From CAZJYI01 sp964550025 (GTDB lineage Bacteria; Verrucomicrobiota; Kiritimatiellia; UBA8416; CAYOBW01), in assembly GCA_964550025.1 (NCBI GenBank), contig CAZJYI010000019.1, positions 38,606 to 102,605 of the forward strand: a DNA stretch of 64,000 nucleotides, given 5' to 3'. Position 1 is the stretch's first letter. Every line of letters starts with the position of its first letter. Made by a program: the position numbers and the translations under genes. Below the pieces are notes generated by a model. The model was not told where the DNA came from. It did not search any database and worked only from the letters and a program-made list of their open reading frames with translations. Below, piece after piece: positions 24,216 to 33,208 of this stretch.

Positions 24216-24790
24216 ATGTACCGAAGTATGATTCTGACGATGGCCCTTCTGGCAGCCATGCCGGCACACGCCAAAGTCAACCTCGGCATCCCCAAGGGGG
24301 AGTGCCGCATTCCGGCGAAGCGACGGGGGAATACCGACTGGTTCAGCGAGGCGGGGTGGGGGGTGTTCGTGCACTTCCTGTGGGATTGCCAGTGCGTCGG
24401 CCAGCGCAGCGCCAGGGTCGGGACGCACAAGTCGTGGGACGAGTGTGTGAGCAACTTCGACACGGAGCGCTTTGCATCCGACATCGCGGAGACAGGCGCG
24501 AAGTACGTCATTTTTACGATGATGCAGCGGACGCGCTACATCATCGCGCCGAATGAGACCTACAACCGACTGACCGGGTACAAGACGGGCGAGGCCTGCT
24601 CGACCCGCGACCTGGTCGCGGACCTCATCGCGTCGCTCAAGAAGCGCGACATTAAACTGATGCTCTACTGGACGGGCGACGGGCCGCGGCAGGATGCGCA
24701 GGGTGCGAAGGGGATGGGCGGATGGAACGGCAAGATCAGCGACCAGTACGTTCAGAACTGGACCGATGCCCGTACGGATGACAGCCCCGG
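24216..24790 (+). pseudogene. Truncated GH29-like (alpha-L-fucosidase-type) protein
   Basis: ATG 24216, preceded by AGGAGC, opens a secreted protein (MILTMALLAAMPAHA). The first 190 residues resemble GH29 alpha-L-fucosidases: WFSEAGWGVFVHFLWD near the start, then ETGAKYVIFTMMQRT and DIKLMLYWTGDG. Similarity ends at about 24785 after QNWTDAR, before the catalytic aspartate region expected in WxDG. The frame then runs through unrelated, basic sequence to a stop at 25151, overlapping the next gene by 110 bases. The roughly 400-450-residue enzyme is therefore broken and probably inactive. Bases 24790-25041 hold only a promoter. Confidence 0.7.
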
Positions 24791-24942
24791 GGGGAGTCAG
24801 CTGCTGCGGGCGGCCAGTGGTTCAGAGGACGTGAGTGTCTACCCCGTACGACATCACGGCACCAGACTGATGGCCACTCACCGGTGCTTTCACGATCATT
24901 TCAAGGTCCCGTCACGTCCCTTTCACGCTCCCTCTGCAATCC

Positions 24943-24972
24943 TTGATTTCGACGCGGCACGGGGCGTAAGAT
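24943..24972 (+). promoter_or_regulatory. Predicted promoter of the propeller lipoprotein gene
   Basis: TTGATT (24943-24948), an 18-base spacer and TAAGAT (24967-24972) lie about 70 bases before the ATG at 25042, inside the dead 3' part of the GH29-like frame. Confidence 0.5.
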
Positions 24973-25041
24973 GGCGTGAACATGGAGGGGCACGGCTTCA
25001 GCTTCGGCATTGCGTACCTGTGGTGAGAGAGGTGGTGGAGA

Positions 25042-26409
25042 ATGGCAGGAAGACATGGCCCGCGAAAGTTGCTGTGCATATTGTTCGCCGCAGCGATCAC
25101 AGCGCTTGCGACGGGGGGCTGTCGATCGCTTGTGATCCTGATGGGCTATGAGCCCATCAGCGGCCGGCAGAGCGGAATCCCGGCTGCACGAACGGCTGGT
25201 TCCCTTCCCTCGGTCGCCCAGTCAGACTGGCCCTGCTGGCGCGGCGCATCGGGCGACGGCCGCAGCACTGTGACCGGCATCAGGAAGAACTGGGACGGTG
25301 GTCTGACCGAGTTGTGGAGCGTCGACTACCTCTGCCAGGGGGACCGCAGCGTCACGTGGGGTGCCCCCGTGATCAAGGGGGGGTGCCTGGTCGTGCCGGG
25401 GCGTGACGAGACGCACGACCTGGTCTTCTGTCTCGACTCCGAGTCGGGCCAGCTCCTCTGGGTGGGGAAGTATGAGGCGGACTGCAAGAGCGCCCACGGC
25501 CCTGGTGCCCGAGCGACACCGTGCATCGACGGTGACCGGGTCTACACGTTTGGGCGTAGCGGTGACCTGGTCTGCTGGTCCATGACCGACGGCAAGAAGA
25601 TCTGGCACCGCAGCGTCGACGAAGTGGGCGGCGAGGAGCCGCGATGGGGGCATTCCTCTTCTCCCGTGGTTTACGGCGGGCACGTCATCGTGCAGGCGGG
25701 CGACGAGACCATCGCGGCCGCCTTCGACAAGGTCACGGGAGAACCCGCCTGGCGCTCCGTTGCCGGCGATGCCTCCTACGCTGCGCCCGCATTGCTGAGC
25801 GGGCCACCGTCCGGACTCCTCATCTTCCACGTGGAAGGCCTCTCGTGTCTCGATCCCGACTCGGGGAGTCGGCGGTGGTTTGTGCCCTGGAAGACATCCT
25901 ACGGTGTCAATGCGTCGACGCCGGTCGTGAACGGCTCGCACCTGTTCATGACCTCGGGATACAAGCGTGGCGGACAGATGCTCGATATCTCCGGCGCCCG
26001 GCCCGTTGTGCTCTGGGAGAACAGGCACATCGAGGCGCAGCACTCCGATCCGTACATCATCGATGGGCACGTCTACGGCTATTCCGGGCCCAGTCACTCG
26101 AACAGGAAGGGCCGCCTGCACTGCCTCGACGCGGAGTCCGGCGAAGAGAAATGGTCGACTTCCGAAGTGGGGTGGGGGACCATGGTAGCCGTGGATGGGC
26201 AACTGCTCTGCCTCAGCATCGCGGGTGACCTCTTCCTGGTGAAGCCGGACCCGAGCCGGTTCGTGAAGGTGACCGAGTTTCGCGGTGCGCTTGGTGGAGA
26301 GGTGAAGACACCCGCCTGGACGCTGCCGGTCGTAGCCAATGACCGTCTCTACCTGCGCTACCTGCAACGTCTCATCTGCTACGACCTCATGCCTTCGGAG
26401 GAGCCGTGA
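25042..26409 (+). CDS. PQQ-like beta-propeller lipoprotein (BamB-like fold)
   Basis: A 455-residue exported protein. A hydrophobic leader ends at ATGGC, a weak lipobox, so it may be anchored as a lipoprotein. The body has repeated blades of the PQQ/quinoprotein type: G-x-L-x-W motifs such as ESGQLLWVG, DGKKIWHRS, TGEPAWRS and ESGEEKWSTS. WPCWRGASGDGRS near the N-terminus is characteristic of planctomycete and verrucomicrobial propeller proteins that begin WPxWRGPxGxG. No enzymatic residues are recognisable, so it is a scaffold or binding protein. It is coupled to the DUF4832 gene: its TGA overlaps the GTG start (GTGA at 26406-26409). Confidence 0.85.
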   Translation: MAGRHGPRKLLCILFAAAITALATGGCRSLVILMGYEPISGRQSGIPAARTAGSLPSVAQSDWPCWRGASGDGRSTVTGIRKNWDGGLTELWSVDYLCQGDRSVTWGAPVIKGGCLVVPGRDETHDLVFCLDSESGQLLWVGKYEADCKSAHGPGARATPCIDGDRVYTFGRSGDLVCWSMTDGKKIWHRSVDEVGGEEPRWGHSSSPVVYGGHVIVQAGDETIAAAFDKVTGEPAWRSVAGDASYAAPALLSGPPSGLLIFHVEGLSCLDPDSGSRRWFVPWKTSYGVNASTPVVNGSHLFMTSGYKRGGQMLDISGARPVVLWENRHIEAQHSDPYIIDGHVYGYSGPSHSNRKGRLHCLDAESGEEKWSTSEVGWGTMVAVDGQLLCLSIAGDLFLVKPDPSRFVKVTEFRGALGGEVKTPAWTLPVVANDRLYLRYLQRLICYDLMPSEEP

Positions 26410-27950
26410 ATAGCACACGATCGACACGCACGCGATCGACCTCTCCCAGCCGGGCGATCGTGCGCGTCCTTTCCCTGCTCAGTGCAGCCCTGGTTGCACG
26501 GGGTGCCGAGAAGACCGTCGACCTCCGCCCCCACTGGGACGCGTCCCGCCCGCTGGCGAATCCGCACAAAGGCTGGTACCACCACTACTACGACAATGGC
26601 CTGCGCAAGTACCTTCCCCGGAACGACGAGGAATTGACCACGTTCCCGGGCATGGACCACATCTACCTGCGCCTGGCGTGGGCCTATCTCGAACCCGCGG
26701 AAGGCAAGTACAACTGGGAGGTGATAGACAAGCCCATCGCCAAGTGGACAGGCAAGGGAAAGGGACTCGGGATTGCGTTCCGCATCACTTGTCGGGAGAC
26801 CGGCACGGACCCCATCGAGCAGAAGTTCGCCACGCCGCTGTGGGTCAAGGAGGCCGGCGCGAAGGGCGGGTACTACCGCCGATACAAGGAGCCCGGCGAT
26901 CCGAAATTTCCGTGGGAGCCGGACTACAGCGACCCGATCTTCCTGGCCAAGCTCGAACAGTTCATCAGGGCTTTCGCCGCCCGCTACGACGGCAAACCCT
27001 GGCTGCGGTACGTGGATGTCGGCAGCTTCGGCGACTGGGGCGAAGGCCACACTTCGTCGGGCAGCGGAAAACGATACGATCTCGACACGCGCATGAAGCA
27101 CATGCGGATGCACGTGTTGTACTTCAGAAAGACGCTGCTCGTCGTCAGCGATGATCTCATCCAGAGCGCGGAGACGGAAGTGGAGCGGGACGTGCTGCAT
27201 CGTTTCGCTGTCGCGCACGGCATTTCCTACCGCGACGACAGCATCCTGGTCGAGTACTGGGCTGGCAAGTGCGGCAAGACGTTTTCCGTGTCGCGTCCCG
27301 AGTACTTCGATGCCGTGTTCAGGACGGTTCCTACTATCCTGGAAACCGCGCACCTTGGCTACGTTGTCAACAAGGGCTTGTGGGAAGGCCGTTCCGGCAC
27401 GCCCGTTGCGCGCCTCAACGCGACCGGACCCGATTTCCTGCGCGGCGCCATCCGGCAGATGCGGGCCACCTACATCGGATATCACGGCTATGTCCACGAG
27501 TGGACGGCCCTGCCTGAGAACCCCGCCCTGACGCACGAGCTTCTCAACCTGTGCGGGTATTGGTACTTCCCGCATGAGATCACATTTCCCGACACCATGG
27601 CGACCGGCCGTGTCCATCCCGTGACGATCAAGTGGGAGAACCGGGGAGTGGCGCCTGCCTATCATGCTTACCAGGTCGTCTTCCGGCTCAGAGGTCCCGA
27701 AGTCCATACCGTTGGGCTGGACGCCGGTAACCTGAAGTGGATGCCGTCGGAGAGGGGTGCGACGCACAGCGTGACCTATCGCCCGAAGCTCCCGGTGGAT
27801 ATGGTGCCCGGCGAATACGAGCTCGCGTTCCGGCTCCACTGCCCGGCGACCGGTCGCGGCGTGCTACTGCCGTTCAAGCGGACAACTGAAGACGCCGACG
27901 GCTTCTACGCGGTCGGCCAGGTGAACGTAGCGCCGATCTCCGATCGGTGA
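26406..27950 (+). CDS. Secreted DUF4832-type TIM-barrel protein
   Basis: A 514-residue protein with a GTG start overlapping the previous stop; GGAGGAG lies just upstream. A basic start followed by VLSLLSAALVARG looks like a signal peptide. NPHKGWYHHYYD and DHIYLRLAWAYLEPAEGKYNWEV are typical of the DUF4874/DUF4832 family, in which a beta-galactosidase-like TIM barrel is followed by a beta-sandwich. The motif GSFGDWGEGH probably contributes an active-site or structural acidic residue. The family has no defined reaction. Its setting with hydrolases suggests glycan handling in the periplasm or outside the cell. Its stop lies just before a hairpin element. Confidence 0.8.
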   Translation: MNSTRSTRTRSTSPSRAIVRVLSLLSAALVARGAEKTVDLRPHWDASRPLANPHKGWYHHYYDNGLRKYLPRNDEELTTFPGMDHIYLRLAWAYLEPAEGKYNWEVIDKPIAKWTGKGKGLGIAFRITCRETGTDPIEQKFATPLWVKEAGAKGGYYRRYKEPGDPKFPWEPDYSDPIFLAKLEQFIRAFAARYDGKPWLRYVDVGSFGDWGEGHTSSGSGKRYDLDTRMKHMRMHVLYFRKTLLVVSDDLIQSAETEVERDVLHRFAVAHGISYRDDSILVEYWAGKCGKTFSVSRPEYFDAVFRTVPTILETAHLGYVVNKGLWEGRSGTPVARLNATGPDFLRGAIRQMRATYIGYHGYVHEWTALPENPALTHELLNLCGYWYFPHEITFPDTMATGRVHPVTIKWENRGVAPAYHAYQVVFRLRGPEVHTVGLDAGNLKWMPSERGATHSVTYRPKLPVDMVPGEYELAFRLHCPATGRGVLLPFKRTTEDADGFYAVGQVNVAPISDR

Positions 27951-27956
27951 CGAGTC

Positions 27957-28064
27957 GCGCCGGCTTTCAAGCCGGCGCCGTGGGGTTATGTGCGGATCTC
28001 CGGCGCTACTTGTCACCGGCTGAAAACCGGCGCGACCTGTCACCCCGCTGGAGCGGGGCGCTAC
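27957..28064. repeat. Three-hairpin palindromic element between convergent genes
   Basis: Hairpins lie at 27957-27978 (GCGCCGGC/GCCGGCGC), 28016-28030 (CCGG/CCGG around CTGAAAA, one lost pair) and 28043-28058 (CCCCGC/GCGGGG). It ends CGCTAC, whose CTA at 28061-28063 is the TAG stop of the minus-strand URO-D gene. Confidence 0.8.
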
Positions 28065-29083
28065 GAGGCGCAAGCGGCTTTCTCTTTCGCCGTTTGTGCT
28101 TCCTCGATGAAGGCCAGCATGTTGTCGAGCGGGACGTCGCCTTCGACGGAGTGGGCGGGGGAGAGGATGTAGCTGCCCTCGGCGCCCAGCGCGAGCAGCC
28201 TGCGCGTTTCCGCGCGCACGTCTTCGACCGAACCGTAGGGCAGAGTACGCTGGGTGGAGAGGCCGCCGTGGAACGTCAGCCGGCCGCGGTACTGCTGGAG
28301 CAGCGCCTCCGTGTCCATCACCTCCGGCTGGAAGGGGTTGAAGCAGTTCAGCCCGATATCGACCAGGTCGTCGAAGAGCTCGTCCACGTCGCCGCAGGAG
28401 TGGATGAAGACGTACTTCCCGGCGTCACGTACGGCGGCATACATGCGCATCAGCACGGGGTAGACGAACTCGTGCCACGTGTCGGGTCCCATCTGCAGGC
28501 CGCGTTGCTGCCCCCAGTCGTCGCCGAAATAGACGGCGTCGATGTCGTACGTCACGGCCTTTTCGACCTGCGCGATGTTGTAGTCGGCGATGGCGTTCAG
28601 CAGTTCCCGCACGAACGCGGGGTTGTCGTAGAAGTCCATCATCAGGTTTTCCATCCCCCGCAGCGTCCAGGCGCGCTCGTAGAGCGAGAACCCGATTCGG
28701 AAAAGGCGGAAACGCTCCGGGTGCGTTTCAATCCTGGCGGGTATGTCCTCGAAGAAGCGCTCATCGAGCGGGTCCGGGAAGGTGTAGCCGTCGAGGGTGG
28801 GCGCCGTGAGGCGGTACTCTGAAACAATGCCGATGTCCCTGTCCACGCTGCGGTCCCACACCACGCCGAACACGTCGCGCACGCGGTCGTTGCCCACGTC
28901 CTCGAAGAAACCGATGTCGTTTCCCAGGCCGAGAATGTGATTGCCAACCAACGAGTCGAGATCGTTCCGTCCGCAATGCTGCCGCAACTTCTGTGCCGCT
29001 TCCTCAGTGAAGCCGAACGACCATGGAACGTAGGGAGGACGTTTTCCGTCCAGGACGGCGCTGATGACTTCACGTGGGGTCAT
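28061..29083 (-). CDS. URO-D family protein (MtaA/CmuA-like)
   Basis: A 340-residue soluble protein of the URO-D superfamily. It has MTPREVISAVLDG at the start and FIHSCGDVDELFDDLVDIGL near residue 240, where the HxC matches the zinc-thiol site of MtaA/CmuA-type methylcobamide methyltransferases. FGDDWGQQRG is the usual segment before it. HemE-specific N-terminal residues are missing, so haem synthesis is unlikely. The ATG at 29083 overlaps the TGA of the upstream membrane glycosyltransferase gene (ATGA) and has GAGGAA upstream. That coupling to a glycan-assembly gene is odd. Its stop codon is provided by the palindromic element. The methyl donor or substrate cannot be inferred. Confidence 0.85.
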   Translation of the reverse strand: MTPREVISAVLDGKRPPYVPWSFGFTEEAAQKLRQHCGRNDLDSLVGNHILGLGNDIGFFEDVGNDRVRDVFGVVWDRSVDRDIGIVSEYRLTAPTLDGYTFPDPLDERFFEDIPARIETHPERFRLFRIGFSLYERAWTLRGMENLMMDFYDNPAFVRELLNAIADYNIAQVEKAVTYDIDAVYFGDDWGQQRGLQMGPDTWHEFVYPVLMRMYAAVRDAGKYVFIHSCGDVDELFDDLVDIGLNCFNPFQPEVMDTEALLQQYRGRLTFHGGLSTQRTLPYGSVEDVRAETRRLLALGAEGSYILSPAHSVEGDVPLDNMLAFIEEAQTAKEKAACAS

Positions 29084-31194
29084 AGCGATTCCTCTTCGGG
29101 CCCGGGATGCGGCGGGTTGTCCGGGCGCCACGTATAGAGTCGGAAAATCCGGTTCTTGTGTCGCGTCTGGAAGCCGTTGCCGCGGGGGTGGTGGATGATC
29201 TCTTCGAGGGCGATCTTCTCCGACGACCAGTCCAGGGACACGGGTCTGACCGCATCGGGATAGACTCCCAGGCCGTCCTCCGTAGAGGTCAGGAAACGGA
29301 TGCGTTTTCCCTCGCCGTGCAGCCGTGCCAGCGCCGCCAGGCCAGTCTGCATCGTCCCTTCGTCCTTTCTGCGATAGAAGTGCCTGCCGTTCAGCACCTG
29401 TTTGCCGTGCGTCAGGAGCATGGGCGTGCCCCACCAGGGATGGTCGGCGACGACAATATCCGTGTCGTCGACCTGTGCGGCCGCTTCAGCCAGTATTGGG
29501 GTGATCCCGTTGAACTCCGTTCGCGACCAGGCGTGCCAGACCGGTTTGGCCTGCAGACCGACTACGGCGAGCATGCCCAAAGTGGCGCTGGCCCGGCACA
29601 GCATCCTGTGCCGCGCTCTCTCCCATAGCCACGCCACGGGCCAGGACGCGAGGATGGCCACGCCCGGGACGGTGAAGGCCAGGTGTCGGCGCGTCGCCCA
29701 GGGGTACAGGTCGACCGCGCATTTCTTGATCAGCATCACCCCCGTCACGGCCAGCAGGAACAAGGTGAACACGCCGAGCGTTCGCGTGGCCTCGTCCTTG
29801 CGGCAGAGGAAATGGGTGCCGCCCGCCGCGGCCAGCAGGGCGGGCAGGGCACCCAGGTACGGTATGAGCCGGTAGAGGTTGTCACTCTCGGGTGTTTTCG
29901 AGGCCTGCCCCCCCACGTGGTACATATAGCCCAGCGTAGCCAGGGCCGCCGCCGCGACGGTCCAGTGCGTCCACGCCGGCAGGTTGCGGCAGCGTCGGCG
30001 GACAACGGGCAACGCGGCTGCCCCGTCGAGGCACAGGGCGGCAGCGGCGGCCAGACCGGCCACTGTCAGCAGGAAGGGGAGGATCTCCCAGCCCACGATG
30101 GACACAGGCGCTACAAGGCGGTCGACCACTCCGCCTGCGATAGCGCTGCCGAGTTGTACGGCCCTTTCAACAACCACTCGGCCCCGGTCCGGGCGTTCCA
30201 TGTCGAGCCACGCCACGGCCGCAACGAAAACCCCGGCAAACGGCAGGAAGCTGAACCGGTTCAGAGTCATGCCGAAAAGAAGAAACCCGAGCGTGACCAT
30301 GCCCCACGCGCCTTCACGCCGGTACGGGAGAACCAGGCACAACCCGATGGCCATCAACATCTGCAGGATCTCGGATACGGGCGTGTGAAGGTGGTAGACA
30401 AGGATCGGCTGGGTCAGAAGAAAGAACGCCCCGAAGACCGCATGTGTGGGCGAGCTGTTCTGCCATAACATGGCAATGAAGGCCAGAACGACGAGCAATC
30501 CCAGCATGGTGTTCAGCCGGTAGCTTGCGCGAAGCCCGCCGCATCGGCGGACCATGCCGTGCAGCGAGGGGGTAAGGCGGAAGAACTCGTACGTGATGGC
30601 TCCGCGGTCGGCATCCACCACCACGGCAGGGAAACGCTCCGTTCGGTTTGCGCCCGTGCGGGTGAAGACCGCCTGTTCCTCTTCGGAAAAGTGTCGGTGG
30701 AAGAAATCGTCTGCCGGGTGCAGTGTGCCCGTCCGCGACAACGCCGCGCCTTCGTTGACATAAACGCCGGGATCCCATCCGCCGAGCAGCCACTCTCCCC
30801 GTGACGGCCAGAGCAGCACGACCACGCACCCCACGAAGAGCAGAGCGGCTCCCGGGAGCGTACCAAGCAGGCACGACTTGAGATCCGTGCGTCTGACGAC
30901 AGCGCCGCACGCAATGCCGATTGCGGTCGTCGCCGCCAGGGCCGCGCGTCCGCTCAAGGGGTGCCCGTAGCGCCCGAGCTCACCCAGGACCAGTGTTACC
31001 AGGGCGGTGATGACGATGCCGCACAGGAGTGCGACGGCACCCGACACAAGGTGAGCTGCCCAACCGCCGAGTCTCGCGCGTATCCGGGGGTACAGGGGCC
31101 AGGCCCAAGCTACGCCAACGAGTGCCGTTCCAACAGCCAGTTCCAGAGAGCACGCGAGAATTGACGCCATGTTGCCCGGTTCGGTCACAATCAC
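29080..31194 (-). CDS. GT-C-like polytopic membrane glycosyltransferase
   Basis: A 704-residue protein with about 12 hydrophobic helices and a C-terminal soluble part of about 150 residues. The first large loop contains GGWDPGVYVNEGAAL, the D-x-x-x-Y type motif seen in ArnT/PMT-like GT-C enzymes that use polyprenyl-phosphate sugars. It probably transfers a sugar from an undecaprenyl carrier on the outer face of the inner membrane. It is in a coupled block with the DUF354 protein upstream (ATGA at 31191-31194) and the URO-D gene downstream. The substrate is unknown, and the GT-C assignment rests on topology plus the loop motif. Confidence 0.7.
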   Translation of the reverse strand: MIVTEPGNMASILACSLELAVGTALVGVAWAWPLYPRIRARLGGWAAHLVSGAVALLCGIVITALVTLVLGELGRYGHPLSGRAALAATTAIGIACGAVVRRTDLKSCLLGTLPGAALLFVGCVVVLLWPSRGEWLLGGWDPGVYVNEGAALSRTGTLHPADDFFHRHFSEEEQAVFTRTGANRTERFPAVVVDADRGAITYEFFRLTPSLHGMVRRCGGLRASYRLNTMLGLLVVLAFIAMLWQNSSPTHAVFGAFFLLTQPILVYHLHTPVSEILQMLMAIGLCLVLPYRREGAWGMVTLGFLLFGMTLNRFSFLPFAGVFVAAVAWLDMERPDRGRVVVERAVQLGSAIAGGVVDRLVAPVSIVGWEILPFLLTVAGLAAAAALCLDGAAALPVVRRRCRNLPAWTHWTVAAAALATLGYMYHVGGQASKTPESDNLYRLIPYLGALPALLAAAGGTHFLCRKDEATRTLGVFTLFLLAVTGVMLIKKCAVDLYPWATRRHLAFTVPGVAILASWPVAWLWERARHRMLCRASATLGMLAVVGLQAKPVWHAWSRTEFNGITPILAEAAAQVDDTDIVVADHPWWGTPMLLTHGKQVLNGRHFYRRKDEGTMQTGLAALARLHGEGKRIRFLTSTEDGLGVYPDAVRPVSLDWSSEKIALEEIIHHPRGNGFQTRHKNRIFRLYTWRPDNPPHPGPEEESL

Positions 31195-32246
31195 CTCGTT
31201 GCTGAACCCACGACGCCGTCAATGTAGTCCAGCATCCAGGCGGTTGTGTCGACCTTTTCCGTCAGCATCCGCTCCCTTCGTCGGCTGAACTCACCTTTCA
31301 GGTCTTCCATGTTCAGCAGCGCGTCCAGACGTTCGAAGACCTCCGCTGTCTGGCTGGTCTTGAAGTTGAATACGAGGCCGTAGGCGGCCTCCTCTTCGTC
31401 CGTATAGCCTCTGCCCGTGTCGCTGATGAAGAGGGCCGGTACGCCGAGGACGGCGGCCTCGCTGGCCATTGTGGCGCTTTCGCCGACCAGCACGGTGGCG
31501 AAGGCCAGCACGTGGTGCATGGTCTCGGGCGGAAGGTTGAATCGGTAGGGGGAGAGTTGCGGCGGCAGTTCCCCTTCGCTGGTGATCAGGACCCGGCCGT
31601 GTTTCTCCAGTTTCTCGACGACGCGGCGTTTAAAGTCCAGTCCCAAGCCCTTTTCCCCGACATCGTGCGAAGCCTGCCACGACACGAAGCGGACGATGAA
31701 GTAGGGGCTGTCGGGGTCGAGTCCCATTTGCCGGACGGCGTCCCCGTCCGGCGTGAAACGGTTGGGGTGCAGGTAGGCCAGTTCATGGTATCCCGGGTAG
31801 GTCACGTGCCGGCCTCGAACGGGGCCGGTGTAGCAAGTCGGCGTACACACCGAATGGGCGAGCGGATAGACGACGCGGTTGGTGAGCGTGGCGTTCTCCG
31901 TATCGTAGAAGACGATGGCGGGTCGCCGGATAAGCTTGCCGACCTGCACGATGGTCACGCCCATGATCCCCACGAGCACGTCGGGCTTGAATCGCAGCGC
32001 GGCACCCAGCATGCGGACATCGCGCACGACCATCTCCCAGAGCAGGGAGCCTTTGCGTGATCCGAGCCGGCTTATGGAGTGAAAGGGAATCTCGTAGGCG
32101 GCAAGCAACGCGTTGGCGCATTCCTTCTCGCGGCTGAGCACGAGCACATCGTCACCCCTGTTGCGCCACAGGTCGACGGCGTTCCTGAAAACGTGAACGT
32201 GCGCGGGATGCAGGATTTCGACCAGAATGCGCATAGCACGGATCAA
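31191..32246 (-). CDS. DUF354-family glycosyltransferase-like protein
   Basis: A 351-residue GT-B-fold protein. It begins MRILVEILHPAHVHVFRNAV, a hallmark of DUF354, with DVLVGIMG and a later GESATMASEAAVLGVPALF that forms the nucleotide-sugar side of the fold. Members are found in archaeal and bacterial polysaccharide loci, and a glycosyltransferase role is assumed by fold. The start may be 32246 (ATGA with the upstream GT2 gene) or the internal ATG at 32234. It is coupled to both neighbours and would act in the cytoplasm on the lipid-linked glycan. Confidence 0.82.
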   Translation of the reverse strand: MIRAMRILVEILHPAHVHVFRNAVDLWRNRGDDVLVLSREKECANALLAAYEIPFHSISRLGSRKGSLLWEMVVRDVRMLGAALRFKPDVLVGIMGVTIVQVGKLIRRPAIVFYDTENATLTNRVVYPLAHSVCTPTCYTGPVRGRHVTYPGYHELAYLHPNRFTPDGDAVRQMGLDPDSPYFIVRFVSWQASHDVGEKGLGLDFKRRVVEKLEKHGRVLITSEGELPPQLSPYRFNLPPETMHHVLAFATVLVGESATMASEAAVLGVPALFISDTGRGYTDEEEAAYGLVFNFKTSQTAEVFERLDALLNMEDLKGEFSRRRERMLTEKVDTTAWMLDYIDGVVGSATR

Positions 32247-33208
32247 TCGGCACCGTGATTTGGTTCGCCGCCGCTACTTCCCTTGTCTTTTGTCGTCTTC
32301 AGGATCTCTTCTATCAGTTTTCTGTTGGCGCTGATCAACTCGGCGAGAACGCCTACGGTGGCCAGGAATCCGCTGACGAGGAACAGGGCGACGCCCAGTA
32401 TCAGCGATTGGATGCGGCCGCCGCTGTTGCCCATTGCCGCGAAGTAGAGAAAGCGCGCGAATGGGAACAGTGCGCCCAGTAGAAAAACAAACGCTGCGCC
32501 AAGAAAGACTTTGAGCGGTTCGTGTGTGGCATAGACGCGAATCAGGGTGGATGCCGAACGGCGGACAAAGCCGAACATGGTCTTGAACAGGCGGGATTCC
32601 CGCAGCCTTTTGTTGGTGCGGATTGGGACGGAGATGACGGCCAGTCGTTTGCGGCCCGCCTGGATCAGCGTTTCCAGCGTGTAGGAGAAATCGCTGATAA
32701 CGTTCAACTCGAGGGCCGCTTGCCTGCTTATGGCCCGGAATCCGCTCGTGGCATCCGGTATGGGCATTTTGGACAACGCCCCGACGAGAATACTCCCGTG
32801 TTTTTGAAGGAATTTCTTCAATCTGGAAAAATGGCCGATTGTGTGCGTCTGCCGATCACCGATGACGATGTCCGCTTCGCCGCGCATGATGGGCGCCACG
32901 AGTTTGGGGATGTCTTCGCCGCAGTATTGGTTGTCCGCGTCCGTGTTGACGATGATGTCGGCGCCACGTTCGAGGCAGGCGGTGAGGCCGTACGCAAAAG
33001 CACGCGCCAGTCCCCGGTTGCCGGGAAACCCCACTACGTGGTGAACTCCGCATTCCCTGGCCACCTCCCGTGTCCGGTCCGTGCTGCCGTCGTCGATGAC
33101 GAGCAGTTCGATTTCGTCGATACCGGAAATCGATTTGGGCAGATCGTTGATAGTGACCGGAAGCGTTTCTGCTTCGTTCAAACACGGTATCTGAATGATC
33201 AGCTTCAA
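32243..33208 (-). CDS. Family 2 glycosyltransferase (dolichyl-phosphate mannosyltransferase-like) with C-terminal membrane helices
   Basis: A 321-residue enzyme. It begins LKLIIQIPCLNEAETL with the GT-A core VIDDGSTDRTREVA, NRGLARAF and NTDADNQY, the DxD-type metal site. Two hydrophobic helices near the C-terminus (about 235-300) anchor it. It would make polyprenyl-phosphate sugar or extend a lipid-linked chain. The TTG at 33208 is preferred: it gives the family N-terminus and has GGGGAG nine bases upstream, while the ATG at 33280 would add 24 unrelated residues. It is the first gene of the block 33208-28061, translationally coupled to the DUF354 gene. Confidence 0.88.
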   Translation of the reverse strand: MKLIIQIPCLNEAETLPVTINDLPKSISGIDEIELLVIDDGSTDRTREVARECGVHHVVGFPGNRGLARAFAYGLTACLERGADIIVNTDADNQYCGEDIPKLVAPIMRGEADIVIGDRQTHTIGHFSRLKKFLQKHGSILVGALSKMPIPDATSGFRAISRQAALELNVISDFSYTLETLIQAGRKRLAVISVPIRTNKRLRESRLFKTMFGFVRRSASTLIRVYATHEPLKVFLGAAFVFLLGALFPFARFLYFAAMGNSGGRIQSLILGVALFLVSGFLATVGVLAELISANRKLIEEILKTTKDKGSSGGEPNHGAD

